This document shows, in pieces, positions 1 through 8,391 of a stretch of DNA of 21,596 nucleotides. The position numbers and the translations under genes are program-made. The number at the start of each line of letters is the position of its first letter. Within the stretch, counting starts at the first letter, position 1. The notes below the pieces were generated by a model. That model did not search any database and was not told where the DNA came from. It saw only the letters and a program-made list of their open reading frames with translations. The stretch comes from Synechococcales cyanobacterium PMM_0073 (GTDB lineage Bacteria; Cyanobacteriota; Cyanobacteriia; Elainellales; Elainellaceae), in NCBI GenBank assembly GCA_949127695.1, contig CASBQH010000001.1:1-21596 (forward strand). The letters are read 5' to 3'.

Positions 1-2433
1 ATCTTGCACGGGCTTGTGATGTCCTTTGAGCGTGGAGAGCAGCACGCCACTGCGGCTCCAGATTTTGATTGTGCCATCTCGACTGGCCGAGGCAATGTTG
101 CGGCCATAGGTGCCAATGGCGAGCCGCTGAACTGCCGCCTGATGTCCAGTGAGAGTATGCAATAGCTGACCGTCTTGCTGCCAAATTTTGATTGTGCCGT
201 CGGCGCTGCCTGAAACCAGACTGCGATCGGTGGGATTGAAGGCGACAGTGGTGACGCGATCTGAGTGGGCTGGAATGCTGGTGACAAGCTGGCCGCTGCG
301 CTGCCAGATTTTTAGGGTCTGGTCGTCGCTGGCGGTGGCAATCAGCTGACCATCGGGGCTAAAGGCCAGATCGCGTACGGCTCCCTGATGGCCGCTCAGC
401 GTCACCAGCAGCTTGCCGTCAAGCGACCAGAGCTTGGCCGTGCCGTCTTCGCTAGCCGAAGCCAGCGTTTTGCCGTCTGGGGAAAACTTCACTGCCAGAA
501 CGCTGCCACTATGCCCCAGCAGCCGCTGGAGTCGCTGGCCGTCCTGGTTCCACAGGATCACCGATCGATCATCGCTGCCTGACAGAATCAGGTTGCTATC
601 GGGACTAAAATCTACCGAATTAACCGGATTGCTATGGCCATAAAACGCCTTGTCAAACTGACCGTTTCGCCGCCAGAGCCGCAGCGTGCGGTCTTCGCTG
701 CCCGATACCATCAGCTGGTCGTCGCGGCTCATGGCCACGGCCAAAACGCCGCTCTGATGTCCCCTGAGCCGATTCACCTCACTGGTATTGTAGACCGCCT
801 GCCGCAGCGCTTTCCCCACCTGATCACGAGTAGCCAGATCGGCTCGTCCCACCTGCCGCAGCTTCTGGTTGGCCGTCAGCGCCGTAATCAGCGCATCTAG
901 TCCCTGACTGGAGGCATAGTAGGTCTCGGAGGTTGTGGCCAGCGCCTGAATCTCCGCAACTGCGGCCTGCCGATATTGCCGAAACACCAGCCCCGACAGC
1001 AGGCTGACCAGCAGCAGCAGCGCGCTGACAAAAGCGAGCCAGCGCCGCTGCCGCCTGCCGCTGCGCTGCTCTACCGCCAGACGCGCCTCCACCGCCTGGA
1101 GCCGAGCAGCCTCTAGGCTAGTTTGCATCTCCTGCTGCTCTTGCTGCTGGCTGGCGGCCAAAAACTGATAGTCGGCATCTCCGAGGCTCTTGTTCTGCGC
1201 CCAGTCCTGAGCATCTCGTAGGGCTTGCCCCCGCAGCAGCCGCGATTTGTCCTGCTGGGCTGAGGCCAGCCAGAGTTCGATCGGCTGGGCATAGGGACGC
1301 AGGATGGCTAGCTGCTGCTGCACCCAGTCGAGATCAAAGATCTGGCGGTAGATCGGGTTGCGGACGCGCAGCCGCCCGCGATGCCGCACCACCAGTCCTG
1401 AGAGCAGCAGCTCAGTCTGGGCAAGGCTATCGGCTTGATCAACCGCCTGATCAACCGCCTGATCCTGCCAGACCTGCTGATATAGCCCCAGCAGCCTGCC
1501 CGCTCGCTGCTCGTTTCGCAACAGCCGATCGCGAATTGTGCGGAAATGCTCTGGCTCATCCTGAGTTTCCCAGTCTTGCAAGATCTGCGCCTGCACCAGT
1601 CCCTCTATCCAAAAGGACTCGGTGCCGGGCGGTAAAGGCAGAAAGCCGCCAGATGCCTGAATTGTGGAAACCACCAGTCGCCCTAGCTTTTGGGTCAAAA
1701 ACGGCTGTCCGCCCGTCCAGGCCAATATTTCGCGTAGCAGCGTCTCAGGCTGATTCACTAGGCCATCCAGTCGCTGCACCAAGGGCTTCACTTCGTCGAT
1801 TGCAAAGCCGGTTAGCTCAATCGCTCGGCCAATATTAAACGGCGTTTTGCTGCGGTCTCGCACCAAGTCAGCCGGAGTCGTGACGCCAAATAGGGCAAAG
1901 CTGAGGCGGTTAAATTCTGGATTGAGCGCTCGCTGATTGTAAAAGTAGCGAATCAGCCCAAAAAAATCGTCCACTGAGAACGGCAGACTGAGCAGGCTGT
2001 CAATTTCATCGACAAAAATTAGCAGCGGCTGCGCGGGCAGATAGCGCCAGAGAATTTCGCTGATCAATTCTCCCAGCCGCTGGGCGCAGGCCAAATCTTG
2101 ATGGTCATCCCACCAATGCCGCAGCAGCAGCTGATCGCTGAGATCAAACCCCAGCCATAGCTCATAGGCCAGCCCCTTGTACCATTGCTCTGGCGTCACC
2201 AGCTCGCTGCCAATGCAGGTCATGTCAATCACGGCACAGCGGTAGCCTGCTTGCTCAAAGCGATGCTTCGTCTGTACCAGCAGCGAGGACTTGCCCATCT
2301 GCCGCGAATTAAACGTGTAGCAAAATTCGCCCTGGCGCAGCGCCTGATAGAGGTCTTCATCGGCCTGTCGCCAGACATAGGTGGGATGCTCGGCTTGCAG
2401 GCTACCGCCGACCTGATACTCAAAACTCGCCAT
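1..2433 (-). CDS. AAA-like ATPase / transmembrane / WD40-repeat protein (3' end outside window)
   Basis: The frame is open for 811 codons from the ATG at 2433 to the left edge, so the C-terminus is missing. An AAGG ribosome site lies 6-7 bases before the ATG. Residues 1 to about 330 form the AAA-like domain typical of cyanobacteria: P-loop SRQMGKSS near 43-50 and Walker B LLIFVDEID with D142 and E143 intact. A glutamine-rich helical linker follows, then one hydrophobic segment near 461-485 and a second helical linker. From about residue 552 come six full WD40 repeats and the start of a seventh, with GH and [IL]W signatures about 41 residues apart. Such STAND-like proteins are thought to act as ATP-gated sensors or scaffolds; the ligand is unknown. 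It is the second gene after the GGDEF gene, 30 bp downstream. Domain calls are firm; the biological role is not known. Confidence 0.9.
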   Translation of the reverse strand, partial: MASFEYQVGGSLQAEHPTYVWRQADEDLYQALRQGEFCYTFNSRQMGKSSLLVQTKHRFEQAGYRCAVIDMTCIGSELVTPEQWYKGLAYELWLGFDLSDQLLLRHWWDDHQDLACAQRLGELISEILWRYLPAQPLLIFVDEIDSLLSLPFSVDDFFGLIRYFYNQRALNPEFNRLSFALFGVTTPADLVRDRSKTPFNIGRAIELTGFAIDEVKPLVQRLDGLVNQPETLLREILAWTGGQPFLTQKLGRLVVSTIQASGGFLPLPPGTESFWIEGLVQAQILQDWETQDEPEHFRTIRDRLLRNEQRAGRLLGLYQQVWQDQAVDQAVDQADSLAQTELLLSGLVVRHRGRLRVRNPIYRQIFDLDWVQQQLAILRPYAQPIELWLASAQQDKSRLLRGQALRDAQDWAQNKSLGDADYQFLAASQQQEQQEMQTSLEAARLQAVEARLAVEQRSGRRQRRWLAFVSALLLLVSLLSGLVFRQYRQAAVAEIQALATTSETYYASSQGLDALITALTANQKLRQVGRADLATRDQVGKALRQAVYNTSEVNRLRGHQSGVLAVAMSRDDQLMVSGSEDRTLRLWRRNGQFDKAFYGHSNPVNSVDFSPDSNLILSGSDDRSVILWNQDGQRLQRLLGHSGSVLAVKFSPDGKTLASASEDGTAKLWSLDGKLLVTLSGHQGAVRDLAFSPDGQLIATASDDQTLKIWQRSGQLVTSIPAHSDRVTTVAFNPTDRSLVSGSADGTIKIWQQDGQLLHTLTGHQAAVQRLAIGTYGRNIASASRDGTIKIWSRSGVLLSTLKGHHKPVQD
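1434..1469. repeat. in-frame 12-bp tandem repeat, 3 units, inside the WD40 gene
   Basis: Units CTTGATCAACCG, CCTGATCAACCG and CCTGATCCTGCC follow one another. On the minus strand they encode QAVDQAVDQAD in the linker after the AAA-like domain. The third unit is diverged. Confidence 0.7.
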
Positions 2434-2463
2434 GCTTCACCCTTGTCTGACCTAGCCGCATAC

Positions 2464-4143
2464 TCATCTCGCTTCAATCGCCGTCACCCGATTGCCACCC
2501 TGCCGCTTAGATTGGTAGAGGGCGCGGCTGGCCGCATCTAGCAGCTTGGCTGGCGCTTCGCCCGCTTGCGGCGTAGCCGCCGCCACGCCAGCACTGACCG
2601 TCAGCACCGAGCTGGGCAGGCCATCGACGGTGGCAGAATCGCAGGCAATGTTGAGCGCTACCATTTGGGCGCAGATGGTTTCTGCCACAAAGGCGGCCTC
2701 CGCCAAGTCGGTCTGCGGCAGCAGCAGCACAAACTCCTCGCCGCTGTAGCGAGCCACTAAATCATGGGGGCGCTGAATCACCTGGCGCAGAGTTGCCGCC
2801 AGCTGCTGTAAGCAGCGGTCGCCCGCCGCCTCGCCGTAGGTTTCGTTGTAGACCTTAAAGTAGTCAATATCGAGCCAGATTAGCGATAGCGAATACTGCT
2901 GGCTGGCTTTCTGCCATTCTGCCTGCAAACAAGCTTCAAAATACTGCCGATTGGGCAGCTGCGTCATGGCATCTAGCTGCTGATTCTGGCTCGTTCCAGC
3001 GACAGTTTGCGGTGCGCTCAGACTACCGAACCGAATCCCGGCTCGATTCAGATGCTCCAGCTTCAGGATCACCTCGCGGTAAGAAAATAGCTTTTCTTTG
3101 AAGTAGAGCCGATAGAGATCGCAGCTGGGAATCGCCCGATCGCCTTGCAGCGTAATTAGCCCCAGCCCGTCTAGCTTATAGGTGGAGGCTGAGTCGAGCC
3201 GGATTGGTGCGTCGGCTGAAATCACCTGCTTGAAGGCATCTTCCAAATTTGGCTCGGCTTGCAGCAAATTCAGCAGGCGGCGCAGATGGTCGGCATAGAT
3301 GCCTGACTCGGTGGTTGAACGCAGCAGCAGCTCTTCTGGCGGCAGCTCGGCGCGGCAAAAATGGTAGAGCGCTAAGTTCACCAAATAGGGATGCCCACCT
3401 GTCAGCTGCTGGAGGGCAGCCAGCCGCAGATTGCCCAGCTCGTTCTCCAGCCAGTCCAGCTCATAGCGACCGGCCAATTCTGTCACCTGCTCTGGCGTAA
3501 AGGGCGGCAGCTTTAAGGGCAGCCCCACATTAAACGGCGACTGGTTAATATCCAGCGGCACATAGACATCAGTCGAATAGACCACAATCAGCCGCAGCCT
3601 GCGCCAGTTGCCGCTCTGCTTTGACTTTTCATACCAAGCCCGCAGCAGCGCCAAAAACTCAGCAGCAATCGGGGCTTGGTCAAACAGCAGGTCAATATTG
3701 CTGAGTGCCAGCACCAAAGGCTGTTGGCTGGCGCTGAGCAGATAGCTCTGCCAGTAGAGGCTACAGCTGATCTTGCTGCCCACCTCGCTATCCCAATAGT
3801 CATCTAAGCGCGGGGTGAGCTGGAGGCTGTAGCTGGCGTAAGTGGAGAACCAGCGCAAAAACGCATTCAGCGAGGCCAGCGCTGCTGCCTCTGCCTCCTG
3901 AAAGTCGAGATGCACCAGCTGGTAGGCTTGGGCTTCGGCATGAGCCAAAACGCGATTGAGCAATGAGCTTTTGCCCATCGAACGAGCTGCCTTGATCCGC
4001 AGCAGGCTGCTGGGCTGCAAAATTTCGCTGTAGGCGAGCTGTTCAAGCGGCGGTCGCTCAATATAAAGCGGCGAGTCGAGGCTGAGTGGGCCGCTGGGAA
4101 AGGCTTTGGCAGATTCTAAAAAATTTTGGAGCACTGGCTGCAT
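2464..4143 (-). CDS. AAA-like domain diguanylate cyclase (GGDEF)
   Basis: 559 residues from the ATG at 4143. Two in-frame TTG codons directly upstream (4149, 4146) are alternative starts, since a GAGG lies 4 bases before the first TTG and 10 before the ATG. Residues 1 to about 370 are an AAA-like domain with P-loop AARSMGKSS (52-60). The Walker B strand reads LVLALSNID (143-151): the usual D and E are S148 and N149. The family motif SPFNVG is present. Residues about 385-555 are a GGDEF domain making cyclic di-GMP from two GTP. Its active loop is SGEEF (467-471), a variant seen in active enzymes, and the inhibitory-site RxxD (RPHD, 458-461) lies five residues before it, so product inhibition is expected. 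There is no signal peptide or membrane segment, so it is probably cytoplasmic. It lies upstream of, and probably is co-transcribed with, the AAA-like/WD40 gene. Confidence 0.92.
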   Translation of the reverse strand: MQPVLQNFLESAKAFPSGPLSLDSPLYIERPPLEQLAYSEILQPSSLLRIKAARSMGKSSLLNRVLAHAEAQAYQLVHLDFQEAEAAALASLNAFLRWFSTYASYSLQLTPRLDDYWDSEVGSKISCSLYWQSYLLSASQQPLVLALSNIDLLFDQAPIAAEFLALLRAWYEKSKQSGNWRRLRLIVVYSTDVYVPLDINQSPFNVGLPLKLPPFTPEQVTELAGRYELDWLENELGNLRLAALQQLTGGHPYLVNLALYHFCRAELPPEELLLRSTTESGIYADHLRRLLNLLQAEPNLEDAFKQVISADAPIRLDSASTYKLDGLGLITLQGDRAIPSCDLYRLYFKEKLFSYREVILKLEHLNRAGIRFGSLSAPQTVAGTSQNQQLDAMTQLPNRQYFEACLQAEWQKASQQYSLSLIWLDIDYFKVYNETYGEAAGDRCLQQLAATLRQVIQRPHDLVARYSGEEFVLLLPQTDLAEAAFVAETICAQMVALNIACDSATVDGLPSSVLTVSAGVAAATPQAGEAPAKLLDAASRALYQSKRQGGNRVTAIEAR

Positions 4144-4487
4144 CAACAACTGGCCTCAGATAAATCAGTGTAAAAAATTTTATTTTAGTTCTATGGGTAA
4201 AAAACCTGCTGCCACCAGTTGCCATCAGCTGCCATCATACGCCTAGTCCAGATTGATGCATAGCGAGCGGGCTAACTTCATAGCCTGGGATGCGTCAACT
4301 GCATTCCTCGTCACAGGCAGAAGCTGGAGTAGAGATATCCGATCTCTGGCGACTGACTAGCGGCGCGAAAGAGTGATTTAGAATGAGCGTATCGACTCAG
4401 TGCAGCTTGATCCAGCAGCTCAAACCAGGCTGGAATCCCTGCATCGGCAGGTTGATCACATAATATGCAGTAGGCGACAGGCGAGCG
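4144..4487. other. divergent intergenic region with short repeats and hairpins
   Basis: About 340 bp lie between the GGDEF gene (minus) and the DUF1825 gene (plus). It holds an A/T-rich patch just upstream of the GGDEF gene, three imperfect 10-bp repeats (4210-4239), a perfect 6-bp inverted repeat AGAGAT/ATCTCT (4331-4347), a hairpin CCTGC-ATCG-GCAGG (4438-4451), and a TAATAT box (4461-4466) that could be the -10 element for DUF1825. I see no convincing gene. The 69-codon minus-strand frame at 4311-4520 resembles nothing I know and overlaps the DUF1825 start. Confidence 0.5.
4210..4239. repeat. three imperfect 10-bp tandem repeats
   Basis: TGCCACCAGT, TGCCATCAGC and TGCCATCATA are adjacent. 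They lie in the intergenic region upstream of the GGDEF gene. Function unknown. Confidence 0.55.
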
Positions 4488-4811
4488 ATGGGATTTTTTG
4501 ATTCTGAAATTGTCCAGCATGAGGCTAAGCAGCTGTTTGAGGACTACCAGTCTCTAACGCGGCTCGGCTCAGACTATGGCAAATTTGACCGCGAAGGCAA
4601 AAAGATTTTTATTGACCAAATGGAAGCAATGATGGATCGCTATCGCGTTTTTATGAAGCGATTCGAGCTATCAGAAGACTTCATGGCGCAGATGACCGTC
4701 GAGCAGCTCAAAACTCAGCTTAACCAGTTTGGCGTTACGCCCCAGCAGATGTTTGACCAGATGCAGGTAACGCTAGAGCGGATGAAAAGCGAGCTGGAGC
4801 AGCAGTCTTAA
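4488..4811 (+). CDS. DUF1825 family protein
   Basis: A 107-residue, soluble, highly charged protein with no signal peptide or membrane segment. The N-terminus MGFFDSEIVQHEAKQLFEDY and the segment FDREGKKIFIDQMEAMMDRY match the DUF1825 family, which is nearly universal in cyanobacteria and rare elsewhere. Predicted to be almost all alpha-helical. The C-terminal half repeats methionine- and glutamine-rich helices (TPQQMFDQMQVTLERMKSEL). The function of the family is not established. The ATG at 4488 gives the expected family length; the ribosome site is weak. A TAATAT box about 20 bp upstream may be its -10 element. It converges on the penicillin-binding protein gene with only 34 bp between the stops and no obvious terminator. 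Confidence 0.9.
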   Translation: MGFFDSEIVQHEAKQLFEDYQSLTRLGSDYGKFDREGKKIFIDQMEAMMDRYRVFMKRFELSEDFMAQMTVEQLKTQLNQFGVTPQQMFDQMQVTLERMKSELEQQS

Positions 4812-4845
4812 CTTACAGGTTGAACTCGCAGCCTTAATTCAAAAA

Positions 4846-6840
4846 CTAGGGCTTGACGAAATTAGACATCGGCTTGAAATTCTCGACCGGCACGCCGCTC
4901 AGCGCCTTCAGCATAAAATTGCGCCAGACGGGTGCGACGAATCCGCCGCCTGTTGCGCCTTTGCCAATTGGGCTATAGTTATCGTTGCCCACCCAGACGG
5001 CGGTTGCCAGCTGCGGCACATAGCCGACAAACCAGATATCGCGCTCGGAGGAGGTGGTGCCAGTCTTGCCTGCTGCTGGACGATCCAGCCGCGCCGATGC
5101 GGCAGTGCCGCGATTGATCACGTCCTGCATCGCCGAGTTGAGCGCCGCCACCGCCCAAGGGTCTAGCACCAGCTGAGGTCGGGGCGTATTGTCTAGCAGC
5201 ACGTTGCCCTTGCTATCGGTGACTTGGGCAATGGTGGTGGTTTCGGACTGCCAGCCGCCGCTGGCAAAGGTGGCATAGGCTCCCGCCATTTCTAGCGGAG
5301 TTAGATCAACCGAACCCAGCGGCAGCGAAGTCACCGGCTCCATTGGGCTTTTGATCCCCAGCGTCCGGGAGACTTCCACCACGCGGTTAATCCCCACCTC
5401 TTGCCCCAAGCGGACAGCTGGAATATTGCGGGACTGTGCCAGCGCCTGCCGCAGCGTCATGGCTCCGGCAAACCCGCCGTCGTAGTTTTGGGGCGTATAG
5501 TAGCTGTCTCCGTCTGGATAGCTCACAGGCGCATCCAGAATCGTCGAGTCGGGGCTGTATTTGCCGCTGGCAAAGGCCGTGTAGTAAACAAACGGCTTAA
5601 AGGCCGAACCGGGCTGTCTGAGCGCCTGGATCGCTCGGTTATATTGGCTCTGGCTGTAGTCTACGCCGCCCACCATCGCCTTGACGAAATGCGTGCGCGG
5701 ATCGACCGCCACCAGCGCCATTTGGTCAGCATAGACGCCTTGGCTGCGAATTGAGGCGATGCCTTCGCGCACGGTTTCTTCGGCCTTGCGCTGAAGCTCA
5801 AGGTTGATCGTGGTCTGAATCCGCATTCCGCCCTGCAACACGGCTTCTTTGCCAAAGCGGCTGGTCAGTTCTTGAATCACCGCATCGGTAATGTAAGGAG
5901 CCTGACTGGCGCGGAATGAGGTAATTTCGCCCAGCTGTAGCGGTGTGGCTTTGGCCTGCTCTGCTTCGGCTGCGGTGATCCAGCCAATTTTTTTCATTCG
6001 GTCGAGTACCAAGAGCTGTCGCTGTTTGGCCGTCTGGTAATTTACAAACGGGCTAAACACTTCGGGAGCCTGGATCAACCCCGCCATCATCGCCGACTCG
6101 GCCAGGTTTAGCTCAGAAGCGGGCTTGTTGAAGTAGCTCTTGGCGGCAGTTTGGACGCCGTAGGTGTTATGCCCCCAATAGACCTGGTTCAGATACATTT
6201 CCATGATCTGGTCTTTGGTGAAGACCTGCTCTAGCCGCAGCGACAGTACGGCCTCAGCCACCTTGCGGCTCATGCTGCGCTCTGGCGTCAGGAACAGGTT
6301 TTTTACCAGCTGCATGGTGATCGTGGAGCCACCTTCGACCGTTTGCCCTTCAGCCATGTTGGCCAGCGTGGCGCGGGCAATCCCGGAAGGATTAATGCCG
6401 TGATGCGAGAAAAAATAGCTGTCTTCGATTGCCAGCACCGCCCGCTTCAGATTCGGCGAAATCTGATTGAGATCGACTACCTCGCGGTTGGCTTCGTCAT
6501 GCAGGCTGTCGAGCAGCGTACCGTCCATGTCATAGATGTAGCTGGTCTCTGAGGGAATGTAGTTGCGGAGCACCCGCACATCTGGCAGGTTGCGGAAGCT
6601 GAGCGCTAGCCCCACCAAACCGCCCGCCACCAGCGAGCTGGTCAGCATGGTAATCCCCAAAATCGTGCCTGCCGAAACCTGCGCCACCGACTGAACATAA
6701 GCCAGCACCGGATGCCGTCCATCGCCAGATTCTGTTGGGGGACGCGAGGGTGGCTTAGGCTGAACCGGCGGCCTTGCGGGGTTGGGTCTCGCCGGGTTTG
6801 GCTTTGCTGGCTGATTTGATCGAGCGGTATTAGGAGACAC
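4846..6840 (-). CDS. class A penicillin-binding protein (PBP1A family)
   Basis: 664 residues from a GTG start. This bifunctional peptidoglycan synthase polymerises lipid II and cross-links peptide stems at the outer face of the plasma membrane. Residues 1-40 are a cytoplasmic Pro/Arg/Lys-rich tail with repeated NPARP units. One membrane anchor spans about 52-82. The GT51 transglycosylase shows EDSYFFSHHG with catalytic E139, GGSTITMQLVKN (170-181) and LRLEQVFTKDQIMEMYLNQ (201-219). The transpeptidase has all three penicillin-binding motifs: SAFK with nucleophile S412 (412-415), SRN (470-472) and KTGT (592-595). The protein stops soon after the last motif, with no extra C-terminal domain, and the length is normal for the family. 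Cyanobacteria carry several such paralogues, so a specific symbol is not assigned. It is divergent from tyrS. Confidence 0.95.
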   Translation of the reverse strand: MSPNTARSNQPAKPNPARPNPARPPVQPKPPSRPPTESGDGRHPVLAYVQSVAQVSAGTILGITMLTSSLVAGGLVGLALSFRNLPDVRVLRNYIPSETSYIYDMDGTLLDSLHDEANREVVDLNQISPNLKRAVLAIEDSYFFSHHGINPSGIARATLANMAEGQTVEGGSTITMQLVKNLFLTPERSMSRKVAEAVLSLRLEQVFTKDQIMEMYLNQVYWGHNTYGVQTAAKSYFNKPASELNLAESAMMAGLIQAPEVFSPFVNYQTAKQRQLLVLDRMKKIGWITAAEAEQAKATPLQLGEITSFRASQAPYITDAVIQELTSRFGKEAVLQGGMRIQTTINLELQRKAEETVREGIASIRSQGVYADQMALVAVDPRTHFVKAMVGGVDYSQSQYNRAIQALRQPGSAFKPFVYYTAFASGKYSPDSTILDAPVSYPDGDSYYTPQNYDGGFAGAMTLRQALAQSRNIPAVRLGQEVGINRVVEVSRTLGIKSPMEPVTSLPLGSVDLTPLEMAGAYATFASGGWQSETTTIAQVTDSKGNVLLDNTPRPQLVLDPWAVAALNSAMQDVINRGTAASARLDRPAAGKTGTTSSERDIWFVGYVPQLATAVWVGNDNYSPIGKGATGGGFVAPVWRNFMLKALSGVPVENFKPMSNFVKP

Positions 6841-6869
6841 AGCCGTGATAATTCCCTAAGAGTTTTGCA

Positions 6870-6875
6870 ATTATA
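6870..6875 (-). promoter_or_regulatory. possible -10 box for the PBP gene
   Basis: On the minus strand this reads TATAAT, an exact consensus -10, about 30 bp before the GTG start of the PBP gene. No good -35 hexamer is seen 16-18 bp upstream, so the call is tentative. Confidence 0.4.
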
Positions 6876-7052
6876 GTAGTCTGGTTATCCAGGATCATTG
6901 TGCATTTATTGTGAACTGATCCAGCTGGATTTGGCCAGAGTGGTTGCTAGCGGTTCGGCTGTTTCCCGGTTGGGGTGGCTCAGCTGAAGCGTCACCAGTC
7001 TCAGCAGAGTCTAGCCGATCTCTACAAAAACTGGCCAATAAGTTCTTAGTTT

Positions 7053-7078
7053 ATTAAGCTGCTACTTCATTAAGCTGC
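7053..7078. repeat. direct repeat just upstream of tyrS
   Basis: ATTAAGCTGC occurs at 7053-7062 and again at 7069-7078, a 16-bp period. The second copy ends 5 bases before the tyrS ATG, so the repeat covers the expected ribosome-binding region. Confidence 0.6.
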
Positions 7079-7083
7079 CAACT

Positions 7084-8346
7084 ATGGGTCTCGAAACTTC
7101 AAGCGCATCTGAAAAAGCTGCCAGCCAAACCTCCAGTTCTGCGAGCCTCCCGGCTTGGCTGGAGCGCGGCATGGTCGAAGTCTTTCCGCATCAGCCCAAT
7201 TCCAGCGACCCGAATGAAAATCTGGCCGCGAGGCTGAGCCAAATTGACCGACCGCTGCGGATCAAGTTTGGCATCGACCCCACCGGCACCGAGATTCATC
7301 TGGGGCATAGCGTGGTGTATCGCAAGCTGCGGGCGTTTCAGGATGCTGGCCATACGGCGGTCTTGCTGATTGGCGACTTTACCGCCCAGATTGGCGACCC
7401 CACTGGCAAATCAGAAGTCCGCAGGCAGCTCACCGCCGCCGAGGTGCGCCAAAACGCCGAAACCTACATTCAGCAGCTCCGCCCCATCCTCGACTTTGAC
7501 AGCCCCGGACGCCTAGAGATTCGCTACAACTCTGAGTGGCTGGCCAAGCTCGATCTGGCCGAAATTCTGGGACTGCTCTCTACCATGACGGTTGGGCAAA
7601 TGCTGGCCAAAGAAGGCTTTGCTGAGCGCTACAAAAAAGAGAACCCGATTTTTCTGCATGAGTTTCTCTACCCGCTGATGCAGGGCTATGACTCAGTGGC
7701 GCTGAAGGCAGATCTAGAGCTGGGCGGCACAGACCAGAAGTTTAACCTGGCCGTCGGGCGTGACTTGCAGCGCCACTTTGGTCAGCGACCGCAGTTTGGC
7801 CTGCTAATGCCGCTGCTCCCCGGCACGGACGGCAACCAAAAAATGTCGAAGTCGCTGGGCAACTATGTGGGGCTGAGCGAAGATCCGCTGACGATGTACT
7901 CCAAGCTCGAAAAAGTGGCCGACGCCAATATCCACCAGTATTTTGAGCTGCTCACTCAGCTACCGCTCGATCAGCTGCCAGATCATCCGCGCGACTGCCA
8001 GAAGCTGCTGGCGCTGGAGGTGGTGAGCCAATATCACAGCAGAACAGCGGCACTCGAAGCGCAGCAGGCCGCCCTAACGCTGACGCAGGGCGACGCCAAG
8101 CAGGCCGAAGCCGTGCCCGAATTTTCGCTCTGCGCCGTCGAGTTTCCGGCCAAGCTGTTTTTTATCCTCAGCGCTACGGGGCTTTGTGGCAGCAGCTCTG
8201 AGGCCAGACGGCAGATTCAGGGCGGCGCGGTGCGGCTAGACGGCGAGCGCGTGGATGCAGTAGATCTGGGCTTCAAGACAGCTGAGCCGCTGCTCGGCAA
8301 AGTCCTGCAAGTCGGCAAGCGCAAGTTTGTGCGGCTGGTACGCTAA
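7084..8346 (+). CDS. tyrS: tyrosyl-tRNA synthetase
   Basis: 420 residues. It attaches tyrosine to tRNA-Tyr using ATP in the cytoplasm. It is a class I aminoacyl-tRNA synthetase: the HIGH-equivalent is HLGH (72-75) after [11 protein letters not shown], and KMSKS is exact at 253-257. The tyrosine/tRNA-binding core includes [20 protein letters not shown]. The C-terminal part, about 355-415, is an S4-type RNA-binding domain ([20 protein letters not shown]). The N-terminus has a Ser/Ala-rich extension of about 22 residues before [13 protein letters not shown]; no obvious Shine-Dalgarno precedes the ATG at 7084. A later ATG (codon 30, RGMVEVF) would remove conserved sequence and is unlikely. The next gene begins 45 bp after the stop on the same strand, so co-transcription is possible. 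Confidence 0.97.
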   Translation: MGLETSSASEKAASQTSSSASLPAWLERGMVEVFPHQPNSSDPNENLAARLSQIDRPLRIKFGIDPTGTEIHLGHSVVYRKLRAFQDAGHTAVLLIGDFTAQIGDPTGKSEVRRQLTAAEVRQNAETYIQQLRPILDFDSPGRLEIRYNSEWLAKLDLAEILGLLSTMTVGQMLAKEGFAERYKKENPIFLHEFLYPLMQGYDSVALKADLELGGTDQKFNLAVGRDLQRHFGQRPQFGLLMPLLPGTDGNQKMSKSLGNYVGLSEDPLTMYSKLEKVADANIHQYFELLTQLPLDQLPDHPRDCQKLLALEVVSQYHSRTAALEAQQAALTLTQGDAKQAEAVPEFSLCAVEFPAKLFFILSATGLCGSSSEARRQIQGGAVRLDGERVDAVDLGFKTAEPLLGKVLQVGKRKFVRLVR

Positions 8347-8391
8347 TCTGAATCGTGAGCGAGTTCTATAGAGTTGATTTGAAAATCGGTG

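Noticed and set aside
2185..2541. 118-codon plus-strand frame
   Set aside because: Antisense to the AAA-like domain of the WD40 protein and the end of the GGDEF gene; no independent support.
4311..4520. 69-codon minus-strand frame before DUF1825
   Set aside because: No ribosome site, no recognisable domain, and it overlaps the start of a conserved gene on the other strand.
5401..5754. 117-codon plus-strand frame within the PBP gene
   Set aside because: Antisense to the transpeptidase domain; the minus-strand frame has all catalytic motifs.
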